DNA of 64,000 bases from Ridgeia piscesae. Taxonomy: Eukaryota > Annelida > Polychaeta > Sabellida > Siboglinidae. Of this stretch, positions 1-12,400 are shown one piece after another. The notes beneath the pieces are model-generated. The model searched no databases and was not told the DNA's origin. It worked only from the letters and a program-made list of their open reading frames with translations. The DNA is taken from NCBI GenBank assembly GCA_025642075.2, contig JAODUO010000428.1, positions 1 through 64,000 on the forward strand, in the 5' to 3' direction. The number at the start of each line of letters is the position of its first letter. Positions within the stretch are counted from its first letter, which is position 1. A program made the translations under genes and the position numbers.

Positions 1-665
1 TGGAGGTGTATGAAGGATTGTATTGGTGCTGACGTGTTCCTCTGATGGAGGTGTATGAAGGATTTATTGGTGCTGATGTGTTCCTCTGAGGGAAAGGTGT
101 ATGAAGGATTTATTGGTGCTGATATGTTCATCTGATGGAGGTGTATGAAGGATTATTGGTGCTGATGTGTTCCTCTGAGGGAAAGGTGTATGAAGGACTG
201 TATTGGTGCTGACTGTTCCTCTGATGGAGGTGTATGAAGGACTGTATTGGTGCTGGCATGTTCATCTGATGGAGGTGTATGAAGGACTATTGGTGCTGAT
301 GTGTACCTCTGATGGAAGTGTATGAAGGACTGTATTGGTGCTGGCATGTTCATCTGATGGAGGTGTATGAAGGACTATTGGTGCTGATGTGTACCTCTGA
401 TGGAAGTGTATGAAGGACTATATTGGTGCTGACGTGTACCTCTGATGGAGGTGTATGAAGGACTGTATTGGTGCTGACGTGTTCCTCTGATGGAGGTGTA
501 TGAAGGACTATTAGTGCTGATGTGTACCTCTGATGGAAGTGTATGAAGGACTGTATTGGTGCTGACATATTCCTCTGATGGAGGTGTATGAAGGACTGTA
601 TTGGTGCTGATGTGTACCTCTGATGGAGGTGTATGAAGGACTGTATTGATGCTGACGTGTTGAAG
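1..665. repeat. 45-bp minisatellite, copy 1
   Basis: About 15 units of 43-45 bp, with TGATGGAGGTGTATGAAGGA as constant core and a variable TGCTGACGTGTTCC part. It is truncated by the window start. Internal variants (acctctgatggaagtg) recur. The same unit returns at 2310-3235. Confidence 0.95.
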
Positions 666-830
666 GGATGGAGGTGTTGATGTGCTGGTGAGTCCAGGCA
701 GCTGGTCTGGGTAGGATGCTTGTATCTGACTTGTGATGACAGATTCATCAAGACTTCAACTGAGGCTTTTTCAGTGCGCAACCAGAAAAACTGTTGGATC
801 CATCTTCATTTGGTGTCAGTTGACTGTAGT
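640..830. repeat. Unique linker, first copy of a duplicated block
   Basis: About 190 bp of non-tandem sequence joining the 45-bp and 31-bp arrays. It recurs nearly unchanged at 3209-3398, offset 2568-2569 bp, with one single-base indel (aggatgctt against aggagctt). Confidence 0.9.
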
Positions 831-1528
831 CCCAGGAGACTGAGGAGTCTACTCGTGTAGTCCCAGGAGACTGAGGAGTCTACTCCTGTAGTTCCAGGAG
901 ACTGAGGAGTCTACTCCTGTAGTCCCAGGAGACTGGGGAGTCTACTCCTGTAGTCCCAGGAGACTGAGGAGTCTACTCCTGTAGTTCCAGGAGACTGAGG
1001 AGTCTACTCCTGTAGTCCCAGGAGACTGAGGAGTCTACTCCTGTAGTCCCAGGAGACTGGGGAGTCTACTCCTGTAGTCCCAGGAGACGGAGGAGTCTAC
1101 TCCTGTAGTCCCAGGAGACTGAGGAGTCTACTCCTGTAGTCCCAGGAGACTGAGGAGTCTACTCCTGTAGTCCCAGGAGACTGAGGAGTCTACTCCTGTA
1201 GTCCCAGGAGACTGAGGAGTCTACTCCTGTAGTCCCAGGAGACTGAGGAGTCTACTCCTGTAGTCCCAGGAGACTGAGGAGTCTACTCCTGTAGTCCCAG
1301 GAGACTGAGGAGTCTACTCCTGTAGTCCCAGGAGACTGAGGAGTCTACTCCTGTAGTCCCAGGAGACTGAGGAGTCTACTCCTGTAGTCCCAGGAGACTG
1401 AGGAGTCTACTCCTGTAGTCCCAGGAGACTGAGGAGTCTACTCCTGTAGTCCCAGGAGACTGAGGAGTCTACTCCTGTAGTCCCAGGAGACTGAGGAGTC
1501 TACTTGTAGTCCCAGGAGACTGGGGATC
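825..1528. repeat. 31-bp minisatellite, forward block 1
   Basis: About 22 units of 31 bp containing GTAGTCCCAGGAGACTGAGG and AGTCTACTCC. Each unit can form a small hairpin (AGACT-gagg-AGTCT). Variants with GGGG, ACGG and TTCC mark individual units. Confidence 0.95.
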
Positions 1529-1656
1529 TCTCCTGGGACTACAGGAGTAGACTCCTCAGTCTCCTGGGACTACAGGAGTAGACTCCTCCGTCTCCTGGGA
1601 CTACAGGAGTAGACTCCCCAGTCTCCTGGGACTACAGGAGTAGACTCCTCAGTCTC
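1529..1656. repeat. Inverted block of four 31-bp units
   Basis: The unit flips to the reverse complement (TCTCCTGGGACTACAGGAGT). The variant order matches, in mirror, the forward units at 1022-1149, with symmetric coordinate sums of 2678. Confidence 0.93.
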
Positions 1657-2310
1657 GTCTTGGGGGTGTCTGTCAGACAGCTGCACCAAGCACTACGCAC
1701 AGTGCCTGAACAATAGGTTGATATCCTAAAGAGTTTGTATAGTGAAATGGTTCCATGAATTTGTGCGCAGATGCCTCGTGCTGTTTATGTGGTTACTGGT
1801 GACAGGAAGCATCTGGCACAGGAGGTGAACTCTGCACTTGTTGGATGTGTCGAAGAGAGAGAGAGAGAGAGAGAGAGGGTGGATAGAGAGAGAGGGAAAA
1901 TAGAGGGGTGGAAGGGAGAGAGAGACAGAGGATATAGAGGGTGGAGAGGGGAGGAAGGTGCGGGGGGGGGTGTTCAGATGGCCTGGTTGTCACACTTGTA
2001 GTGCACCCAGATGGCTGAGTTGGTGCAGGTGTCTGTGTGGTGTTACTGGTGTCTGCACTAGACTGCACTGAGGAGCTCCACAGGCCTCCTGAGGTGTGTT
2101 GTGTTGTGTTGCATCAAAGATTGCCACAGACAAGTTGAGGAATGAACTGTGGCTGCTTCTGACAGATCTGTCTGAGTCACTGGACTCTTTACACCTCAAC
2201 CACCAACATAACTACACAGTTGTCTTGGGAGGTGGGATGATGTGTGGGGGCTGAACCCACTGTGGCACCCTCCATCAGGGTTTTGTGGGATTTATTATGT
2301 CCCTGATAGA
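1657..2310. other. Low-copy DNA with a GA microsatellite
   Basis: Non-tandem spacer between the two compound blocks. It contains a (GA)n purine run around 1852-1880 and scattered GAGAG words to 1945. No coding or RNA gene is recognised. Confidence 0.6.
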
Positions 2311-3235
2311 AGTGTTGGACTGTGTTGGTGCAAACATGTTACCCTGATGGAGGTGTATGAAGGACTGTATTGATGCTGACTTGTTCCTCTGATGGAGGTG
2401 TATGAAGGACTGTATTGGTGCTGACGTATTCCTCTGATGGAGGTGTATGAAGGACTGTATTGGTGCTGACGTATTCCTCTGATGGAGGTGTATGAAGGAC
2501 TCTATTGGTGCTGACGTATTCCTCTGATGGAGGTGTATGAAGGACTGTATTGGTGCTGACATGTTCCTCTGATGGAGGTGTATGAAGGACTGTATTGGTG
2601 CTGACGTGGTCCTCTGATGGAGGTGTATGAAGGACTATTGGTGCTGATGTGTACCTCTGATGGAAGTGTAGGAAGGACTATTGGTGCTGATATGTACCTC
2701 TGATGGAAGTGTATGAAGGACTGTATTGGTGCTGACGTGTACCTCTGATGGAGGTGTATGAAGGATTGTATTGGTGCTGACGTGTTCCTCTGATGGAGGT
2801 GTATGAAGGACTGTATTGGTGCTGACGTGTTCCTCTGATGGAGGTGTATGAAGGACTGTATTGGAGCTGGCATGTTCATCTGATGGAGGTGTATGAAGGA
2901 CCATTGGTGCTGATGTGTACCTCTGATGGAAGTGTATGAAGGACTATATTGGTGCTGACGTGTACCTCTGATGGAGGTGTGTGGAGGATTATATTGGTGC
3001 TGACATGTTCCTCTGATGGAGGTGTATGAAGGACTATTAGTGCTGATGTGTACCTCTGATGGAAGTGTATGAAGGACTGTATTGGTGCTGACATGTTCCT
3101 CTGATGGAGGTGTATGAAGGACTATTGGTGCTGACATATTCCTCTGATGGAGGTGTATGAAGGACTGTATTGGTGCTGATGTGTACCTCTGATGGAGGTG
3201 TATGAAGGACTGTATTGATGCTGACGTGTTGAAGG
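2310..3235. repeat. 45-bp minisatellite, copy 2
   Basis: About 21 units of the same 43-45-bp repeat as 1-665. It is followed by the same linker (3209-3398) and the same 31-bp array, showing duplication of the compound block. Confidence 0.95.
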
Positions 3236-3389
3236 GATGGAGGTGTTGATGTGCTGGTGAGTCCAGGCAGCTGGTCTGGGTAGGAGCTTGTATCTGACTT
3301 GTGATGACAGATTCATCAAGACTTCAACTGAGGCTTTTTCAGTGCGCAACCAGAAAAACTGTTGGATCCATCTTCATTTGGTGTCAGTT

Positions 3390-6300
3390 GACTGTAGTCC
3401 CAGGAGACTGAGGAGTCTACTCGTGTAGTCCCAGGAGACTGAGGAGTCTACTCCTGTAGTCCCAGGAGGCTGAGGAGTCTACTCCTGTAGTCCCAGGAGG
3501 CTGAGGAGTCTACTCCTGTAGTCCCAGGAGACTGAGGAGTCTACTCCTGTAGTCCCAGGAGACTGAGGAGTCTACTCCTGTAGTCCCAGGAGACTGAGGA
3601 GTCTACTCCTGTAGTCCCAGGAGACTGATGAGTCTACTCGTGTAGTCCCAGGAGACTGAGGAGTCTACTCGTGTAGTCCCAGGAGACTGAGGAGTCTACT
3701 CCTGTAGTCCCAGGAGACTGAGGAGTCTACTCGTATAGTCCCAGGAGACTGAGGAGTCTACTCCTGTAGTCCCAGGAGACTGAGGAGTCTACTCCTGTAG
3801 TCCCAGGAGACTGAGGAGTCTACTCCTGTAGTCATAGGAGACTGAGGAGTCTACTCCTGTAGTCCCAGGAGACTGAGGAGTCTACTCCTGTAGTCCCAGG
3901 AGACTGAGGAGTCTACTCCTGTAGTCCCAGGAGACTGAGGAGTCTACTCCTGTAGTCCCAGGAGACTGATGAGTCTACTCGTGTAGTCCCAGGAGACTGA
4001 GGAGTCTACTCCTGTAGTCCCAGGAGACTGAGGAGTCTACTCCTGTAGTCCCAGGAGACTGAGGAGTCTACTCGTGTAGTCCCAGGAGACTGAGGAGTCT
4101 ACTCCTGTAGTCCCAGGAGACTGAGGAGTCTACTCCTGTAGTCATAGGAGACTGAGGAGTCTACTCCTGTAGTCCCAGGAGACTGAGGAGTCTACTCCTG
4201 TAGTCCCAGGAGACTGAGGAGTCTACTCCTGTAGTCCCAGGAGACTGAGGAGTCTACTCGTGTAGTCCCAGGAGACTGAGGAGTCTACTCCTGTAGTCCC
4301 AGGAGACTGAGGAGTCTACTCCTGTAGTCCCAGGAGACTGAGGAGTCTACTCCTGTAGTCCCAGGAGACTGAGGAGTCTACTCCTGTAGTCCCAGGAGAC
4401 TGAGGAGTCTACTCCTGTAGTCCCAGGAGACTGATGAGTCTACTCGTGTAGTCCCAGGAGACTGAGGAGTCTACTCCTGTAGTCCCAGGAGACTGAGGAG
4501 TCTACTCCTGTAGTCCCAGGAGACTGAGGAGTCTACTCGTGTAGTCCCAGGAGACTGAGGAGTCTACTCCTGTAGTCCCAGGAGACTGAGGAGTCTACTC
4601 CTGTAGTCCCAGGAGACTGAGGAGTCTACTCCTGTAGTCCCAGGAGACTGAGGAGTCTACTCCTGTAGTCCCAGGAGACTGAGGAGTCTACTCCTGTAGT
4701 CCCAGGAGACTGAGGAGTCTACTCCTGTAGTCCCAGGAGACTGATGAGTCTACTCGTGTAGTCCCAGGAGACTGAGGAGTCTACTCCTGTAGTCCCAGGA
4801 GACTGAGGAGTCTACTCCTGTAGTCCCAGGAGACTGAGGAGTCTACTCGTGTAGTCCCAGGAGACTGAGGAGTCTACTCCTGTAGTCCCAGGAGACTGAG
4901 GAGTCTACTCCTGTAGTCCCAGGAGACTGAGGAGTCTACTCCTGTAGTCCCAGGAGACTGAGGAGTCTACTCCTGTAGTCCCAGGAGACTGAGGAGTCTA
5001 CTCCTGTAGTCCCAGGAGACTGAGGAGTCTACTCCTGTAGTCCCAGGAGACTGATGAGTCTACTCGTGTAGTCCCAGGAGACTGAGGAGTCTACTCCTGT
5101 AGTCCCAGGAGACTGATGAGTCTACTCGTGTAGTCCCAGGAGACTGAGGAGTCTACTCCTGTAGTCCCAGGAGACTGATGAGTCTACTCGTGTAGTCCCA
5201 GGAGACTGAGGAGTCTACTCCTGTAGTCCCAGGAGACTGAGGAGTCTACTCGTGTAGTCCCAGGAGACTGAGGAGTCTACTCCTGTAGTCCCAGGAGACT
5301 GAGGAGTCTACTCCTGTAGTCCCAGGAGACTGAGGAGTCTACTCCTGTAGTCCCAGGAGACTGAGGAGTCTACTCCTGTAGTCCCAGGAGACTGAGGAGT
5401 CTACTCCTGTAGTCCAGGAGACTGAGGAGTCTACTCCTGTAGTCCCAGGAGACTGAGGAGTCTACTCCTGTAGTCCCAGGAGACTGATGAGTCTACTCTG
5501 TAGTCCCAGGAGACTGAGGAGTCTACTCCTGTAGTCCCAGGAGACTGAGGAGTCTACTCCTGTAGTCCCAGGAGACTGAGGAGTCTACTCGTGTAGTCCC
5601 AGGAGACTGAGGAGTCTACTCCTGTAGTCCCAGGAGACTGAGGAGTCTACTCGTGTAGTCCCAGGAGACTGAGGAGTCTACTCCTGTAGTCCCAGGAGAC
5701 TGAGGAGTCTACTCCTGTAGTCATAGGAGACTGAGGAGTCTACTCCTGTAGTCCCAGGACACTGAGGAGTCTACTCCTGTAGTCCCAGGAGACTGAGGAG
5801 TCTACTCCTGTAGTCCCAGGAGACTGAGGAGTCTACTCCTGTAGTCCCAGGAGACTGAGGAGTCTACTCCTGTAGCCCATAGGAGACTGAGGAGTCTACT
5901 CCTGTAGTCCCAGGAGACTGAGGAGTCTACTCCTGTAGTCCCAGGAGACTGAGGAGTCTACTCCTGTAGTCCCAGGAGACTGAGGAGTCTACTCCTGTAG
6001 TCCCAGGACACTGAGGAGTCTACTCCTGTAGTCCCAGGACACTGAGGAGTCTACTCCTGTAGTCCCAGGACACTGAGGAGTCTACTCCTGTAGTCCCAGG
6101 ACACTGAGGAGTCTACTCCTGTAGTCCCAGGACACTGAGGAGTCTACTCCTGTAGTCCCAGGAGACTGAGGAGTCTACTCCTGTAGTCCCAGGAGACTGA
6201 GGAGTCTACTCCTGTAGTCCCAGGAGACTGAGGAGTCTACTCCTGTAGTCCCAGGACACTGAGGAGTCTACTCCTGTAGTCCCAGGACACTGAGGAGTCT

Positions 6301-7707
6301 ACTCCTGTAGTCCCAGGACACTGAGGAGTCTACTCCTGTAGTCCCAGGACACTGAGGAGTCTACTCCTGTAGTCCCAGGACACTGAGGAGTCTACTCCTG
6401 TAGTCCCAGGAGACTGAGGAGTCTACTCCTGTAGTCCCAGGAGACTGAGGAGTCTACTCCTGTAGTCCCAGGACACTGAGGAGTCTACTCCTGTAGTCCC
6501 AGGACACTGAGGAGTCTACTCCTGTAGTCCCAGGAGACTGAGGAGTCTACTCCTGTAGTCCCAGGAGACTGAGGAGTCTACTCCTGTAGTCCCAGGAGAC
6601 TGAGGAGTCTACTCCTGTAGTCCCAGGAGACTGAGGAGTCTACTCGTGTAGTCCCAGGAGACTGAGGAGTCTACTCCTGTAGTCCCAGGAGACTGAGGAG
6701 TCTACTCGTGTAGTCCCAGGAGACTGAGGAGTCTACTCCTGTAGTCCCAGGAGACTGAGGAGTCTACTCCTGTAGTCCCAGGAGACTGAGGAGTCTACTC
6801 CTGTAGTCCCAGGAGACTGAGGAGTCTACTCCTGTAGTCCCAGGAGACTGAGGAGTCTACTCCTGTAGTCCCAGGAGACTGAGGAGTCTACTCCTGTAGT
6901 CCCAGGAGACTGAGGAGTCTACTCCTGTAGTCCCAGGAGACTGAGGAGTCTACTCCTGTAGTCCCAGGAGACTGAGGAGTCTACTCCTGTAGTCCCAGGA
7001 GACTGAGGAGTCTACTCCTGTAGTCCCAGGAGACTGAGGAGTCTACTCCTGTAGTCCCAGGAGACTGAGGAGTCTACTCCTGTAGTCCCAGGAGACTGAG
7101 GAGTCTACTCCTGTAGTCCCAGGAGACTGAGGAGTCTACTCCTGTAGTCCCAGGAGACTGAGGAGTCTACTCCTGTAGTCCCAGGAGACTGAGGAGTCTA
7201 CTCCTGTAGTCCCAGGAGACTGAGGAGTCTACTCCGTGTAGTCCCAGGAGACTGAGGAGTCTACTCCTGTAGTCCCAGGAGACTGAGGAGTCTACTCCTG
7301 TAGTCCCAGGAGACTGAGGAGTCTACCCCGTGTAGTCCCAGGAGACTGAGGAGTCTACTCCTGTAGTCCCAGGAGATTTTGAGGGGGGGTCTACCCCGTG
7401 TAGTCCCAGGAGACTGAGGAGTCTACTCCTGTAGTCCCAGGAGACTGAGGAGTCTACTCCTGTAGTCCCAGGAGACTGAGGAGTCTACTCCTGTAGTCCC
7501 AGGAGACTGAGGAGTCTACCCCGTGTAGTCCCAGGAGACTGAGGAGTCTACTCCTGTAGTCCCAGGAGACTGAGGAGTCTACTCCTGTAGTCCCAGGAGA
7601 CTGAGGAGTCTACTCCTGTAGTCCCAGGAGACTGAGGAGTCTACTCCTGTAGTCCCAGGAGACTGAGGAGTCTACTCCTGTAGTCCCAGGAGACTGAGGA
7701 GTCTACT
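3390..7707. repeat. 31-bp minisatellite, block 2 (about 139 units)
   Basis: A long array of the 31-bp unit. Marker variants show a higher-order period: CTGATGAGTC at 4431, 4741 and 5051 (310 bp apart, ten units), and GTCATAGGAG at 3831 and 4141 (310 bp). A 'ggacactgag' variant clusters at 5998-6540. A damaged patch with a G run lies at 7320-7400. Confidence 0.95.
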
Positions 7708-8448
7708 TATGGCACAAATGTATAAGGGTCATAGAAAGTCGGAGTGGGGAGGCGTGGAGTAGATGTGACGAGTTGCTAGACTGAGCAGTGCTTATATTCG
7801 GCATTCTTCTCATAAAAAGATCAGGGGGGGAGGGACATATCATCAACTCTGGGCATCATTCAGTGCCACAGTCATTAGTGCCGCAAATGTTGTTCATGTA
7901 TCATCTGTAACCTCGCACTGTCTTTTTGTGCAATTTAAACGAAGCAATATGGAGTGTATAAAATGTGCCAAGCTTCAAAGTAGCAGTGAGAGGATTCAAG
8001 TTTGACACATAAAATCTGTCATCTAAGAGTCAGTGTTCTAACCACTGTGCTGCCGTGTCCGGTCACACTTGGCTTCACTTGCTGTGTTCTCTTTAAATAC
8101 CAACTATAAAATGATGTCTTGTGGCGTGTTTTACAGTAGATGTCTTCCGGGTTTTGTCTTGCTGTGTCTTGTAGAATTTGACAGGTGTGGCTGGTGGGAG
8201 GGTGGCGGGTGTGGGTGGGCATGTTGGTGGTCATTAGGTAAATACACAGACACCTGGTGGGGGCGGGTGACATCTGGCCGGGTTCACACACCAAGAGAAA
8301 CTCACTGGCAAATAACACTACACAGAATGTTAATTGAGGCATTAAGTTGCCAGACCACAGACTGCCTGGGCAGTCACTTGGAAGTGTGGATGATGTGTTT
8401 AATTTGGCTGGTTTTAAGATTTGAAACACCGAAAAATATTGCCACCAT
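7708..8448. other. Low-copy spacer
   Basis: Non-tandem sequence between the 31-bp and 26-bp arrays. Apart from the SINE-like head at 7992-8057, nothing is recognised. Confidence 0.5.
7992..8057 (-). mobile_element. tRNA-derived SINE head (remnant)
   Basis: Read on the minus strand, CACGGCAGCACAGTGGTTAG resembles a tRNA A-box region (GCACAGTGGTTAGAACACTG). About 40 bases on, TCAAACTTGAATCC resembles a B box (GGTTCRANTCC). Spacing and order fit an internal pol III promoter of a tRNA-derived SINE. No tail or target duplication was identified. Confidence 0.5.
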
Positions 8449-9065
8449 CCTCCACCACCCTCTCATTCCTCCCTCCTCCATCACCCTCCAATTCCTCCCT
8501 CCTCCATCACCCTCTCATTCCTCCCTCCTCCACCACCCTCTCATTCCTCCCTCCTCCACCACCCTCTCATTCCTTCCCTCCTCCATCACCCTCCAATTCC
8601 TCCCTCCTCCATCACCCTCTCATTCCTCCCACCTCCACCACCCTCCAATTCCTCCATCACCCTCTCATTCCTCCCTCCTCCACCACCCTCTCATTCCTCC
8701 CTCCTCCACCACCCTCTCATTCCTCCCTCCTCCATCACCCTCTCATTCCTCCCTCCTCCACCACCCTCTCATTCCTCCCTCCTCCACCACCCTCTCATTC
8801 CTCCCTCCTCCACCACCCTCTCATTCCTCCCTCCTCCATCACCCTCTCATTCCTCCCCCTCCACCACCCTCTCATTCCTCCCTCCTCCACCACCCTCATT
8901 CCTCCCTCCTCCACCACCCTCTCATTCCTCCCTCCTCCACCACCCTCTCATTCCTCCCTCCTCCATCACCCTCTCATTCCTCCCTCCTCCACCACCCTCT
9001 CATTCCTCCCTCCTCCACCACCCTCTCATTCCTCCCTCCTCCATCACCCTCCCATTCTTCCTCCC
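8449..9065. repeat. 26-bp pyrimidine-rich minisatellite
   Basis: About 24 units with CCTCTCATTCCTCCCTCCTC and CACCAC/CATCAC. Strand-asymmetric (C+T against few G), so the + strand is a long pyrimidine tract. Confidence 0.95.
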
Positions 9066-9075
9066 CCAACCATCC

Positions 9076-9155
9076 ACCTATGACTGGTGTCATCAGAGTC
9101 ACGTGCTGACACCTATGACTGGTGCCATATGCTGACACCTATGACTGGTGTGATC
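9076..9155. repeat. Short ~33-bp repeat, three copies
   Basis: Three copies of CTATGACTGGTG with diverged spacers. Confidence 0.75.
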
Positions 9156-9305
9156 AGGCCCAGTCAAGTATGTGGTCTCTCTCTAACACCTCCGCATCTC
9201 AAATTTAGCACAGGAAGTAGTGAGTTATAAATCTGGCTGATGTCTGTGTTGTGTCCATTCACAGGTAGTCATGTCTCCCACAAGCTGTGGGTGGTCACCA
9301 ACTCT

Positions 9306-9362
9306 TGGTACTTGGTGCTTGGCACTTGGTACTTGGCACTTGGCACTTGGCACTTGGCACTT
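9306..9362. repeat. 7-bp repeat (ACTTGGC)n
   Basis: About eight copies of ACTTGGC/ACTTGGT in a row. Confidence 0.9.
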
Positions 9363-9464
9363 GGTCTCTCTTCCCTGCCTACTCCCTGTGTGTGGCGGCA
9401 GGTCTTGCACAGTCTCTTCCTGTCCTGAACCTATTCTTTTTCGTATCTTGTGCCTTTAAATCTG

Positions 9465-12400
9465 TCAGTGTCCCAGTCAGGTAGTAGGACAACAGTCAGT
9501 GTCCCAGTGAGGTAATAAAACAGCAGTCACTGTCAGTGTCCCAGTGAGGTAGTAAGACAGCAGTCAGTGTCCCAGTGAGGTAGTAGACAGCAGTCAGTGT
9601 CCCAGTGAGGTAGTAGACAGCAGTCAGTGTCAGTGTCCCAGTGAGGTAGTAGACAGCCCATTTCCCATGGTAGTACCGTCACTGTCAGTGTCCCAGTGAG
9701 GTAGTAGACAGCAGTCATTGTCCCAGTGAGATAGTAGACAGCAGTCACTGTCAGTGTCCCAGTGAGGTAGTAGACAGCAGTCACTGTCAGTGTCCCAGTG
9801 AGGTAGTAGACAACAGTCACTGTCAGTGTCCCAGTGAGGTAGTAGACAGCAGTCACTGTCAGTGTCCCAGTGAGGTAGTAGACAGCAGTCACTGTCAGTT
9901 CCCAGTGAGGTAGTAGACAGCAGTCACTGTCAGTGTCCCAGTGAGGTAGTAGACAACAGTCACTGTCAGTATCCCAGTGAGGTAGTAGACACAGTCACTG
10001 TCAGTGTCCCAGTGAGGTAGTAGACAACAGTCACTGTCAGTGTCCCAGTGAGGTAGTAGACAACAGTCACTGTCAGTGTCCCAGTGAGGTAGTAGACAGC
10101 AGTCACTGTCAGTGTCCCAGTGAGGTAGTAGACAGCAGTCACTGTCAGTGTCCCAGTGAGGTAGTAGACAACAGTCACTGTCAGTGTCCCAGTGAGGTAG
10201 TAGACAGCAGTCACTGTCAGTGTCCCAGTGAGGTAGTAGACAACAGTCACTGTCAGTGTCCCAGTGAGGTAGTAGACACAGTCACTGTCAGTGTCCCAGT
10301 GAGGTAGTAGACAACAGTCACTGTCAGTGTCCCAGTGAGGTAGTAGACAACAGTCACTGTCAGTGTCCCAGTGAGGTAGTAGACAACAGTCACTGTCAGT
10401 GTCCCAGTGAGGTAGTAGACAACAGTCACTGTCAGTGTCCCAGTGAGGTAGTAGACAACAGTCACTGTCAGTGTCCCAGTGAGGTAGTAGAAAAGCAGTC
10501 ACTGTCAGTGTCCCAGTGAGGTAGTAGAAAAGCAGTCACTGTCAGTGTCCCAGTGAGGTAGTAGACAACAGTCACTGTCAGTGTCCCAGTGAGGTAGTAG
10601 AAAAGCAGTCACTGTCAGTGTCCCAGTGAGGTAGTAGACAACAGTCACTGTCAGTGTCCCAGTGAGGTAGTAGACAACAGTCACTGTCAGTGTCCCAGTG
10701 AGGTAGTAGACAACAGTCACTGTCAGTGTCCCAGTGAGGTAGTAGACAACAGTCACTGTCAGTGTCCCAGTGAGGTAGTAGACAACAGTCACTGTCAGTG
10801 TCCCAGTGAGGTAGTAGACAACAGTCACTGTCAGTGTCCCAGTGAGGTAGTAGACAACAGTCACTGTCAGTGTCCCAGTGAGGTAGTAGACAACAGTCAC
10901 TGTCAGTGTCCCAGTGAGGTAGTAGACAGCAGTCACTGTCAGTGTCCCAGTGAGGTAGTAGACAACAGTCACTGTCAGTGTCCCAGTGAGGTAGTAGACA
11001 ACAGTCACTGTCAGTGTCCCAGTGAGGTAGTAGACAACAGTCACTGTCAGTGTCCCAGTGAGGTAGTAGACAACAGTCACTGTCAGTGTCCCAGTGAGGT
11101 AGTAGACAACAGTCACTGTCAGTGTCCCAGTGAGGTAGTAAGACAACAGTCACTGTCAGTGTCCCAGTGAGGTAGTAGACAACAGTCACTGTCAGTGTCC
11201 CAGTGAGGTAGTAGACAGCAGTCACTGTCAGTGTCCCAGTGAGGTAGTAGACAACAGTCAGTGTCAGTGTCCCAGTGAGGTAGTAGACAACAGTCACTGT
11301 CAGTGTCCCAGTGAGGTAGTAGACAACAGTCACTGTCAGTGTCCCAGTGAGGTAGTAGACAACAGTCACTGTCAGTGTCCCAGTGAGGTAGTAAGACAAC
11401 AGTCACTGTCAGTGTCCCAGTGAGGTAGTAGACAACAGTCACTGTCAGTGTCCCAGTGAGGTAGTAGACAACAGTCACTGTCAGTGTCCCAGTGAGGTAG
11501 TAGACAACAGTCACTGTCAGTGTCCCAGTGAGGTAGTAGACAACAGTCACTGTCAGTGTCCCAGTGAGGTAGTAGACAACAGTCACTGTCAGTGTCCCAG
11601 TGAGGTAGTAGACAACAGTCACTGTCAGTGTCCCAGTGAGGTAGTAGACACAGTCACTGTCAGTGTCCCAGTGAGGTAGAAAGACAACAGTCACTGTCAG
11701 TGTCCCAGTGAGGTAGTAGACAACAGTCACTGTCAGTGTCCCAGTGAGGTAGAAAGACAACAGTCACTGTCAGTGTCCCAGTGAGGTAGAAAGAAAAGCA
11801 GTCACTGTCAGTGTCCCAGTGAGGTAGTAGACAGCAGTCACTGTCAGTGTCCCAGTGAGGTAGTAGACAACAGTCAGTGTCAGTGTCCCAGTGAGGTAGT
11901 AGACAACAGTCACTGTCAGTGTCCCAGTGAGGTAGTAGACAACAGTCACTGTCAGTGTCCCAGTGAGGTAGTAGACAACAGTCACTGTCAGTGTCCCAGT
12001 GAGGTAGTAGAAAAGCAGTCACTGTCAGTGTCCCAGTGAGGTAGTAGACAACAGTCACTGTCAGTGTCCCAGTGAGGTAGTAAGACAACAGTCACTGTCA
12101 GTGTCCCAGTGAGGTAGTAGACAACAGTCACTGTCAGTGTCCCAGTGAGGTAGTAGACAACAGTCACTGTCAGTGTCCCAGTGAGGTAGTAGACAACAGT
12201 CACTGTCAGTGTCCCAGTGAGGTAGTAGACAACAGTCACTGTCAGTGTCCCAGTGAGGTAGTAGACAACAGTCACTGTCAGTGTCCCAGTGAGGTAGAAA
12301 GACAACAGTCACTGTCAGTGTCCCAGTGAGGTAGAAAGACAACAGTCACTGTCAGTGTCCCAGTGAGGTAGTAGACAACAGTCACTGTCAGTGTCCCAGT

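Noticed and set aside
1..7707. CRISPR-like direct repeat array
   Set aside because: Units are contiguous tandem repeats without unique spacers, and the window is a eukaryotic intron-containing locus.
8069..9109. 346-codon proline/serine-rich frame
   Set aside because: Mostly the 26-bp pyrimidine array read through; the unique N-terminal part has no recognisable domain.
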